Source: Laburnicola sp. R22_1 (taxonomy: Eukaryota; Ascomycota; Dothideomycetes; Pleosporales; Didymosphaeriaceae). Taken from it: a stretch of DNA of 64,000 nucleotides. The stretch spans positions 186,001-250,000 of the forward strand of contig JACONQ010000005.1 of assembly GCA_014281115.1 (NCBI GenBank), given 5' to 3'. The translations under genes were made by a program, and so were the position numbers. This document shows, piece by piece, positions 55,123 through 64,000 of the stretch. The stretch's first letter is position 1, and each line of letters starts with the position of its first letter. Below the pieces are notes generated by a model. The model saw nothing but the letters and a program-made list of their open reading frames with translations, did not search any database and was not told the DNA's origin.

Positions 55123-58067
55123 TTATCTTAACATCCTCCTCCCCTTCAACAACACCACCTCCTCCCTCTGCCCCCGACTACACGCCTCATCCAACCACTG
55201 CTCCCCCTCCCACCTCTCCCACTTGGACATCCTCACCTTCTCCCTCCACCCCTTCCTCGCAGGCGGATAATACTTGCCCAACTTCCACTTCCTCACCGCC
55301 TCGAAGATGGCTTCTTCGCGCTTGGCGTCCTCGCGCGCCCGTCTCCTTTCGGCGCGAAAGTCGGCGCCCACCTGTTGAATCGTGGCTGCTACGTCGGGGG
55401 AGTCCCAGAGGGCGATTTGCCGCGCGGGGGAGGAGTCGTAATATCTAGGTTGATGCTGCCGCGGAGGAACAGGAACAGGAACAGACAACCCATCACCATC
55501 ACCATTTTCCTTCTCCTGCTTCTCCTTTTCCTCCTTCAACGCCTCCATCTCCCCCTCCAATTCTTTCTCCCTCGCCAACAACCTCTCCACCTCGCCCAGC
55601 ACAACCCCCTTCTCCCTCCTCACCGCATCTACCCGCTCCGCACCCTCCTCCAGCATCCTCTCTAACCGCTCCACCTTCTTGCTAAGCCCGCGAACTGTAA
55701 ACCCATCATCCCCCGCCGCCGCCGCCGCGATCCGCGCCTCATACCCCCTCATCACACCCACCAACTCACTCCGCACCTTCTCCCCCTCCTTCTGCATCTC
55801 CCTCTCACTCCGCTCCATGCGCGCCCGCAGCGCGAGCACCTCGTCTTCCCAGGCGCGCGCGGCGTGCTTCGCCGTCTTCGCCTGCGCGACGAGCGCGATG
55901 TTGGTGTCGCGGGTGGAGATGAGGAGGGAGCGCAGATGGTCGTTTTCGTGCCGGAGTTGCGGCCAGCCGGTGTAGAGTTTGGTGAGGGAGGCGGTTAGGG
56001 TGGCGTTTTGGTTGGCGAGGGCGAGCTGGAGCTTTTTTTGGGTGGTGAAGGTTTGGTGCCAGGTTGATTCTAGGGAGGCGGTGGAGGAGGAGGGTTGGGG
56101 AGGGGAGGGGGTGGCTGGGGAGGGTTGGGGGCTTGTTGGGGGTTGTTATCTGGGGGGGGGGTGGTGTCGTCGGTTTGGGTTTGAGCGTCCTCGTTGTTGT
56201 TGTTGTTGTTGTTGTTGTTGGCTTTTGGTACTTTTTCGAGGGCTGGGGGGGCTTGTTCGCGTTCGTTCTGTGTCTGTCTAGCGGCTTGAAGCTCTACTCG
56301 AGCACTCTGCTCGGCTGCGTCCAAGTCGCTGATCTTTTTGGCTTGGGCATCGTTGCTTTGGAGCGCTTCTTGCAGCGCGGCCTCCTGGGCTTGTTCGACC
56401 TCCCTAGTCAACTCTAACTCTTCTTCCAGCGCAGTCTTCTCAGCGAGGGCGTCTTTGTACTTTTGCTCAAAGTCTTGGAACGGGATGACGTCTGCTCGAA
56501 CAGTCCGCAAGGCTGTTTCCAAATCGCTGATCCTGCGGGCTTGAACGCCGTGGGTTTGGAGAGCTTGTTGCAACGCGCCCTCTTGATCTCCTTCTATCTC
56601 CCCAGCCAACTTTAGTTCTTCTTCTAGGGCAGTCTTCTCAGCGATGACGTCGTTGTATTTTTGCAGCAAGTCTTGCAGCGGGACGATGTATCGGTTGAGC
56701 AGGGAGATGATTGCGTTTCGAAGCGTGTCGTCGAGCGGCTGTAGATTGTCTGCGTGGTTTTCCTTGCGCGCTGCTTTAGACGTGATATCCTCCGATGGGT
56801 GGATTTTGATATCCTCGCAAGTTCCATCGACGTCGTTGTACAAAGCCTCGATTTGGATACCAACAGGCTGCTGCGGTAAGCGCGCAATACCCGTGCTATG
56901 TTCCCTCGCCTCATGGTGTCCCACCGTCCCAGAACTCTCCCCCTTCCCACCCCGCCCACCCCCCAAGTCCTTCGCCAACCTCGACCAATCCCTATCCCTA
57001 TCCCTCCCCACCGCCGCAACCCCCAAAGCATACTCAATACTATCCTTCATCTTCTGCGTATACGACGTAGTCGGCTTCGCATACCGCGCCGGATTACTCG
57101 ACGCCTTCCTCGACAGCGTACCTGGACGATGGGGAAGGCCGCCGCGGGGACTAGATCGGGAGGAGTGCGGAGCATTGGAGGGAACGGTGTTGCCGGCTTT
57201 GGGACTGCTTCGTGGCGGGGCGATGTGGTAGCCTGGCTGGAAGGGGTTGTCGTGGAAGGAGGTTGCGAGGGGGGAGTCGGGGTTGGGGAGTTTCGGGGTG
57301 GGTGGGGGTCTGTTGGGTGGAGGAGTGGTGGGATGGTCTTGGTCGAAAGAGGATGTAGTATTGGGGGTAGACGCTGTAGAGTATGTGGTATATGCGTGTC
57401 TTTGCTCGTCGGCGTGGTGATTCTTTGGGTTGCTATAGAGATCGTCTGGGTCATCGTCGATAGAGTCGGGTGTCTGAGGTACGCTTGCCGGTGCGGAAGT
57501 CGTGCCGTCGGTAACAGCGTCCATACCACTCTCATCACGCTCGATACTCTGTACCATAGTTGCCCCATCATCAGTATCCTTGGCGGTCTTCGTCGTGGTT
57601 TTAAAACTCCCCTTCGGTGGTGCGGCTGTAGATGAGAGAGGTGCCTTAAGGCCAGCGACCCTACTAGACGAAGCTGACCCTTTAGCTACTTTCGACGACG
57701 ACAAATTAAGCGGCAATCCTTTGTACGAACGCAAACTCCCCACATTTGTTCTGCCAGTCGACATAGAAGTCGCTGGCTTCCGCTCAGACGTAACAGACGC
57801 GGGTAGACGACTCGCCGTCACCCTCGGGTTTTTATTGAAATCATTGCTTCTCCCGCCAAGGTTCTCTGCGCTGGTGCTGGGACTATTGCTAAAAACCTCA
57901 TCCTCCTCTTTCTTGTTCTTTTCTGTGGCGACTTGGTTGGGATGTTCAACAACAACATTACCGTCGTGATCGCCATCATCCTGAATCTGACTCTCGTCGT
58001 ACGGCATTGACTCTGGCGACGACTCGGTAATTTCCGACAGAGGCCGTATATTGCGTTTGGGGGACAT
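55123..58067 (-). CDS. Large coiled-coil protein, C-terminal exon structure unresolved
   Basis: On the minus strand ATG 58067 opens a 665-residue frame (MSPKRNIRPLSEITESS...) that ends at a TAG near 56070. A second frame, open from about 56145 down to the stop at 55123, encodes further coiled coil (KKLQLALANQNATLTASLTKL, later GLSKKVERLERMLEEG) but has no ATG until 55815. The TAG lies in CCTCCCTAG, a good intron acceptor. I therefore infer one gene with an intron crossing this junction, but I could not find a clearly correct donor; candidates are GTACCA near 56229 and GTGCTC near 56304. The N-terminus is disordered and Ser/Thr/Pro-rich. Residues ~460-600 are coiled coil with a 66-residue tandem duplication, then nine Asn and a Pro-rich tract. 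A structural or spindle/cytoskeletal role is a guess; I do not recognise the family. Confidence 0.6.
56192..56220 (-). repeat. AAC trinucleotide run encoding polyAsn
   Basis: Nine consecutive AAC codons (seen as GTT repeats on the plus strand) in the first frame of the coiled-coil gene, followed by a Pro-rich tract with a C-run of ten. If an intron removes this region the run is non-coding. Confidence 0.85.
56286..56681 (-). repeat. Tandem duplication, 198-bp period, in coiled-coil gene
   Basis: Two adjacent copies encode PLQDLLQKYNDVIAEKTALE... and PFQDFEQKYKDALAEKTALE..., each 66 residues. The segment GCAGTCTTCTCAGCGA recurs at 56430 and 56628 on the plus strand, exactly 198 bp apart. The period is a multiple of three and close to nine heptads, so the coiled coil stays in register. 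Confidence 0.85.
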
Positions 58068-61000
58068 GTTGTTGCCTTTCTTCTGATCTTCCAACTGACT
58101 GAAAGAGATGGTGAAGCGGAGAAACGAAGTGCGCGTATACCGAAGCGCGCGAAACCGGCTATGCAAATATGAACAGTTTTCAGCCCATATGTTTCAAATT
58201 TGCAATGCAGAGATGTCCGGTGAAGGAAAAATGAAATGTGAATGTGAATGTGAGACCACTACAGTCTCCTACGAGACTGTTGTTGGCACCTCTGTTCATT
58301 GTCCACCACCACCACTAACACAGCAAACGCCCTTACAAAGAGCGTTACAAATCCTCTTTATCACCCGCCCAAAACGCCACACTCGGAGCGCCACGGCCCC
58401 GATTCTTTATTCCATGTGTCACGAGCACGTACATCTGCTACGTCAGGGAACGATATATATATTCTCTCATGGTTTTACGTACTTGACGCGCTGCTTTAAT
58501 TCAAAGGGCTGATTGATTATGGGCTGCCATCATGATACAATGTCTGTAAGACATGCATTTGTGGCACATCGACTTTGACTGTGACGGGTCTCTCACCAGC
58601 TGGCGATGCTGCCTCTGACAGTGTACCAGGGTTAGTCGACGCATACAAGACGGTACAACCGATCACAAAGGCTACTTAGTCCCACAGATCGAAATTCTCG
58701 AAAGAAGAACCGGAAGGGCGAGTAGGTGAAAGTCATGCACTTTGCTCGCACATGTGAGAGCTACGTCTGGACTACTCACGGTAGCGTGCGGATTTCCTCC
58801 ACTCAAACATGAATAGCTGTCAGCCTGTGAAATATATTATTAATCAAGTCCGCCTCGTCCAGGAGTGTTCCCTGGAGTACGGAATCCTATGTGAAGTCAT
58901 ATTGGATGGCAACCAAGCGAACTAGACACAATACTCTTTGCCCGAACCGCTCGTATATATTATGTTGCGCCCGCTATTGTAGTAGTATTTGTGAAATGTA
59001 AGCTCGTCCTTTAGAATGGACTGTAACACACTGAATCTCCTTTCCAGATAAGGGTCGAGGCAGACGCATGTGGAATGCATTCGGGTTCTGAAAATGCTGA
59101 AAATGCACCCGGCCACATGCAAACATCTGTCCAGGCTGAGCTGAGCTGCGCGGATGTTCTGTGTTGAAGGGCACCGCAGAAGACCAGTATCGACGCAAAC
59201 TCGATGGGCCAATCGCGTGCGTCCCACATACAAGACCCACCGTCAGTGGAAACGTGCATCACTACACATTGCAACGCGGAGGTCAGGCCACTTTCCTCGC
59301 CTGCCATAGCATGTGCATTAGCGTTACCTCGCGGGGACGGCACGACCGAAGCCCCCCGAGAACGTTGAAGCTAAGAGCGGGTCATAGGTAGCGTACCAAG
59401 TCGGTCTCCGGTTGACCTGCCTTAAAACCTACATAGCTGAACTCTGCACGTTCCGATCGATCAACGGATTGGTAAGCTCGTGATGGACGAATACGTCAGT
59501 GAAACTTAGTAGGATGTTCATGCAGAGGCTCACAGAGCTGAGAATGGTAATGGGTGGTGAAAGTGGAGGTTTCAAGATATTGGGGAAGCGCAAATTTCGG
59601 CCAGACCACCCGCGGAGGCCCCGTAATGCAGTGAAAAAGAAGGGTTTCTAGCGTTGTTGTTAGAAGGGAATCTTGATCGACAGAGTTGTTGCTGTACCGG
59701 GAAATCGATATGGTAGTTCGAGTGGAGCTGTGTAGTGACAGTCGCAGTGGCTGATCGCATTTGTGCCTGGATGGGCCGTAGCATCCATGTGCAAGACCCA
59801 CCTCGCACGCTTCATATCCAGACGCCTGTCAGATGCTACCACATCGCTCAAATCAGATCCATAGATTTCGCCGTTGACACGTTCCTGTAGTACTCATTAA
59901 TTCACATCGAACGTTTGGATATGGTTTGAGAGCTGTGGCGAATCTCTCCCCAATCAATCACTTCCAGGCCAAACTCCTGAGCTCTGATGATCAGTCGCAA
60001 GCTGCGCTCGCTTGCTAAACCTAGCCAGCCGCTATTAGGCTACCCTTGGTTACACAGCGTCGAGACAGTGTTTGGTTGTCATGCCTGTTGAAGCTTAGCG
60101 TGCATTCCTGATGTCGCGCCGGACAGGGAAATCAGATCGGCCGGAAGCAACATAAGTGCGGATGCATGCGACAATACGCATGCGCGTGCTGCCGCGGCAT
60201 ATCATATCGGCACTTGGAAACTTTGCAATGGTAGTCTATATCGTAGCGGCGATGGCCATGTTCCTCCGCACCACTCAGATCGAAAGTAGTGATCGAACGG
60301 CTCCCATGTGCTGTGGCCCTGTGGGTCCAATACGACGTATTAACCTGGTGTGAAATGATATCAGGCTGCAGCCAGGGGCAGCGTCTCCGTACTGTCGGGA
60401 GCGATCAGTGCATGAGATGCACGCAGCGCAATCGAAACAGCTTGTTGGGTATTCGCAGAGTGGAACCAGAACGCTGATCTTACAGTGACCCCAGGACTAG
60501 GTGGTAGTAACGAACTCGAAGCTGAATACCGCTTTGGCTTAAAAGTCGTCGGCTCGCGGTTCTGCCACGTTCAATTAGGATGCCGACCACATTGCAATAC
60601 GGCAGTTCGCCGCAAAGGCGCTTGGGCGTCGAATGAGGGCATACCGTGTTCGGGGGCAAGACAGTGGACTGTGTTAGCGAAGCAAAGCCGCGAACGGCCG
60701 CGAATAGTATTGGTGCGAGGAATGTAGTGTCTCGAATTCGTGAAACACCGCTCAGGGCCACGCCGAACGGCTTGGTCTGCCAAAGGGTCTGTATCTCGCT
60801 TGAAGCCGCATGACTGTTAGCGGTCGTCCTATCAAGATCGACAGAGGGCCGCATCTGCGAAGCTACCTGCGGCTGCCATGCTGCGAGGGCGTGACGAAGT
60901 GGAGACGGTGGCGTCCGCTGGTCATTGCTTCTGTTGAGCTGGGTGACAGTGGCCGTTTCCAACCATCCAGTCGACGCGACGTCTGATACAGCGGCCTCAG

Positions 61001-61851
61001 GCCTCAGGAACGATGAACAGCCCGCCAGACATTCGTCACTGGAACGCATCTGCTTACCAGAGAGTGGTTTCTTCCCAAAAGCGGCACCAGGTGCCAAATG
61101 TGGCAAAGCTCTAGAAGCCATCACGCATCCGGACCTCTTTGTCCGTTCCCAGTGAGAAGGTGCACTACACAGTACGTGAGCAGTCGACCCTCGAGCCTCA
61201 GCAGTCGCTACAAATACCCGTTGAGTACTCACCTCACTAGACAAAGAACTGCTGCCCGTCGATTTGCCTCCTCCCGATACCCCAAGTGGCTTTCCCTCGA
61301 CAAAGAAACGACAGGACCACCAAATCTCAGACACACCACGTTATGTTTGAGTGTGTCTGACCGTGCCGCCCTACCATCCCAATTGATTGCCTGGGAGACA
61401 GAGACTGCGCCGACGAGAAGCAAGTGTTTGCGATAGGTTCGTTCCCATTGTTTTTGTGAACTGTTGGTTGATTGCGACAAAAGCAAACCCCGCGTGTGCA
61501 GCAGCGCTTCATGTTTGACACTGACTGACACATAGTCCCAGGAACGGATCTGAGTCAAGGAGATTGCACAGAAACCTCCCCGGAGCGCAAAGAAGTCGTT
61601 GTTCGCGTGACCGAAACATAGAGCAAGTTCTGTGGGCCTGTCTCTCCTTCAGAGGAGAACTTTGCCGCCATTGTGGGAACAAGTCGTTCGTTTCGACGCG
61701 ATCATCCTCCGAGGACGACTGTCCTCAAGCGCTGTTCGTCTCACCGTACCAGAAACTGGCAATCAGGAAATATTGCTGCCTAGGGTCATCCCATTCCGGT
61801 CCAATCGAAAAAAGCGGTGCAGCCCGTGCGTAGAAACGGTCCTCGGTCGTC
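58068..61851. other. Gene-free interval, 3.8 kb, upstream of HMG gene
   Basis: No credible gene on either strand. The longest open frame, 284 codons at 60480-61334 (-), shows no domain and a non-coding-like composition. A perfect hairpin (8-bp stem, 4-base loop) lies at 58261-58280. No transposon ends, tandem array or tRNA was found. It separates the start of the coiled-coil gene from the start of the HMG-box gene, so both promoters lie here. A long upstream region is common for developmental regulators. Confidence 0.55.
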
Positions 61852-63522
61852 ATGAAGACTGGGACTCTTGTTCACAATCATCCTCCCACCCCGCCTGGTA
61901 ACCATCCCGATCTTCATACAGGTCTCCATCAAATAGCGCAATACAATGCGGACCGCAATTATCCATACGAAGGGTCACCCTCTCAAGGGACAGGATACGG
62001 GTCGCCTGGTCCCGTTATGCACGATGGGTTTCCGCGACACCCGTCGCACGTCGTGGGGCATGCAGGTGCAGATTTTGGTGTAGGGGTTCACTATGTAAGA
62101 AGGTTTTGCACCTGGCCCTGTGTTGAGCTGACCAAAATGCAGGATGACTACGGGCAAGGCTCAGGCTACTATCATGAAAATCAGTATAGCGGACTACCTG
62201 TGAGTTTAATTCGTCTCGCGACTCACTAGAAGGATGCTGATGTTGAATAGGCTGACCTTGCGATGTTCTCTGGTTCGCCCTCCACACCACGGTCAGCGAC
62301 TGAATACGACGACGCCGTACGCCGGACACGGAGCGGCCGAACGGTCGTACCATCCAGCTCACCAGTGAGCGAAGAGAAGCCGAGGCCCAAGGCTACTCCA
62401 AAATCCAAGAAGGCCAAAGTAAAGAGCGATAAGCCGAAGACGCCGAAGCTAACGGCGCCGTTGAGTATCTTAACCAAAGATATGGCTTCCATACCTGTCC
62501 GCAACATAGAGGAATGGGTGAACAGGTCTGCCGAAGTGAGAAAGAAGGAAGTCGCAAAACGAAACGGATACGTGACCAGGCCAATGAACTCGTTCATGCT
62601 GTACCGATCAGCCTACGCCGAGAGGACGAAGCAATGGTGTCTCCAGAACAATCATCAAATCGTATCTTCGGTGTCCGGCGAGAGTTGGCCTTTGGAGGCT
62701 CCGGAGGTCCGCGAGTTGTATAATGAATACGCAAAAATCGAGAGGATAAACCACCAGAATGCGCATCCTAATTACAAATTCTCTCCCAGTAAGGCGGCGG
62801 CACCACCACGCAAGAGGAAAGGTGAGATTTCCGACGAAGAACCAAGCGACCTTGACGATTCCGAGTGGGACCCAGGACATGGCCGATCGAGACATCGAAC
62901 TGCAAAGAGAACAGAGCGGAACTTTGGGTACTCGCTAAATGGCATGGACGTCGAGCTCTTCGACCGGCAATTTGGGCCCAATGGTGGGAACATGAACAAG
63001 TCGACCTGGGACATGACCAACCAAGGGCGACCCATGCCCATGCCTATGGATCAAAACGACATGTATAGCTCATATTACCAGACGTCCATGCATCCACACA
63101 TGGGCTTGGATCAAAACGTCCTAGACGATATGCGGATGCGACGGGCTGACACGCCGGTCTCGACTATGCAATTCTCACCAGACCATGCACTCTTGGGCCT
63201 GCCCGGGGGCAACGCAACCGACCTAATGCAGCAATTGCATTCCCATGCAGGCACTCCGTTGGGTGGTGAACCGCAGGTGGATCCCATGCTTCTAGCTTTC
63301 GATGGCGGTCATCATGATGTTGGCGTTGCAACCATACACCCAGAGTTCCGAAATGGACATATGGCCATGATCGACAGGGAGCTCGATCAACACAGCGTGG
63401 ACAGCATAGTCGGAGCAGGGCCTGTGCATGAAGAATACCATAGCGAATCTTGGCAACCGGACCCGAATATGGGACCGATGGAACAAGAATCCGAGTTTGA
63501 AAAATGGATGGGCGACCACTGA
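61852..63522 (+). CDS. HMG-box (MATA-type) transcription factor
   Basis: Three exons, 61852-62094, 62143-62199 and 62251-63522, give 523 residues. Introns of 48 and 51 nt are phase 0 with donors GTAAGA and GTGAGT and acceptors GCAG and ATAG. The N-terminal ~100 residues are His/Gly/Pro/Tyr-rich. A basic Lys/Pro/Ser stretch then leads to the HMG box at ~210-285: YVTRPMNSFMLYRSAYAERT, SGESWPLEAPEVRELYNEYA, and NAHPNYKFSP. Arg-Pro-Met-Asn-Ser-Phe and AHPxYKFxP mark the sequence-specific MATA/SOX-like class rather than the non-specific HMGB class. An acidic patch follows, and the C-terminus is Met/Gln/His-rich. It is a nuclear DNA-binding regulator. The box differs from the RPPNAFILYR form usual for the MAT1-2-1 mating-type protein, and no other mating-locus genes flank it, so I read it as a Ste11-like or other developmental HMG factor. 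Confidence 0.88.
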
Positions 63523-64000
63523 CCTAGTGGAGTGTCAACGTCAAGATTGGCAAGGCCAGTCTGCTAATCTATCGACGCACCTTGAGCCCGCTGCTTTCTG
63601 TCGTATTTGTTATTGCTACGTATAGCGTTTTGGAGGTAGAGGAAATACCCATTGTCCGTCAGCCGAGTGTCAGTTTGGTTATGTTTATCCGTACTTTGTT
63701 GTAATCAAAACGTTAGTGAGACACATAATAGACCAGATGCAGAACAGTCTGATGCGCATCGTCTGCTTGTTGCCAGCAAGGTGCATGATGCTCTATAGAT
63801 AGCCGTATACTAAGGTCCTCGAGACTCAGACGACGTGCAGCTAAGGCGGGCTTTCTCTCGGATACACGATATTGGCCAGGAAGGTATAGTAATGCACATG
63901 CCGTCATAGGTGCAGATTCGAAGACATAGTCATCAAGGGAGTGTCGATACGGAGCCTGGCCAAAAAGGTGTAGCTGTGGCAGTAACATGCACGTGAGGCA
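63523..64000. other. 3' flank, right edge of window
   Basis: 478 bases. It includes the 3' UTR of the HMG gene. A 91-codon minus-strand frame (63713-63988) has no recognisable feature. Any next gene begins beyond the window. Confidence 0.5.

Noticed and set aside
60480..61334. 284-codon minus-strand open frame upstream of the HMG gene
   Set aside because: No recognisable motif and shadowed by several other open frames; composition looks non-coding.
61852..63522. Mating-type idiomorph MAT1-2
   Set aside because: HMG box differs from the usual MAT1-2-1 consensus and no flanking mating-locus gene (APN2, SLA2) is in view; not excluded beyond the window edge.
1..64000. CRISPR array or bacterial operon structure
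   Set aside because: Spliced eukaryotic genes throughout; no regularly spaced repeat-spacer array seen.

Overview
The window is nuclear DNA from a filamentous ascomycete (Pezizomycotina), most likely a dothideomycete. The class assignment is inferred from overall protein character, not from a diagnostic marker. Reasons for the fungal call are short 47-67 nt introns with GTANGT-type donors and CTAAC-like branch sites, fungal-specific gene families (LysM effector, Cdc11-type septation scaffold, Kcs1, Cro1/She4-type UCS protein), and two pogo/Fot-type DNA transposons. Their stop codons and catalytic-site changes are all C-to-T at CpA or the complementary G-to-A, the signature of repeat-induced point mutation (RIP).

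Layout. 0.8-2.3 kb: secreted FAD-linked oxidase. 3.8-4.5 kb: small secreted LysM protein (-). 5.15-7.26 kb: RIP-killed pogo-like element. 7.7-9.2 kb: FAD monooxygenase with an expanded low-complexity insert. 9.5-12.4 kb: DNA ligase I (-), divergent from a MIX23/Cid2 mitochondrial protein (12.9-13.6 kb). 13.6-15.9 kb: gene-poor. 15.9-19.8 kb: single-exon A-T-R-SDR enzyme resembling fungal glycine betaine reductase (ATRR). 19.8-21.3 kb: microsatellite-rich spacer. 21.3-22.1 kb: ribosomal protein uL1/L10a (-), with a telomere-like motif upstream. 23.1-24.3 kb: CCR4-NOT subunit Caf40/Rcd1 (-). 25.0-28.2 kb: Kin1/PAR-1 kinase (-), divergent from a GPATCH1-like splicing factor (29.1-31.3 kb). 31.8-33.7 kb: second RIP-killed pogo-like element with 62-bp terminal inverted repeats. 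34.4-36.9 kb: UCS-domain myosin chaperone (-). 37.5-43.0 kb: Cdc11/SnaD septation scaffold (-), divergent from an uncharacterised disordered protein (43.6-45.9 kb). 47.3-51.2 kb: Kcs1 inositol hexakisphosphate kinase. 51.9-53.2 kb: tRNA-splicing endonuclease subunit Sen54. 53.9-55.0 kb: SDR reductase. 55.1-58.1 kb: coiled-coil protein (-) with a 66-residue tandem duplication and an unresolved frame change. 58.1-61.9 kb: gene-free. 61.9-63.5 kb: MATA-type HMG-box transcription factor.

Most genes are housekeeping and functionally unlinked, so no operon or clear biosynthetic cluster is visible. The more lineage-specific part is the left 20 kb, which holds the oxidase, LysM effector, monooxygenase and ATRR-like enzyme around a dead transposon. 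Exon borders below were worked out by hand from splice signals and reading-frame continuity. No database search or transcript data were available.
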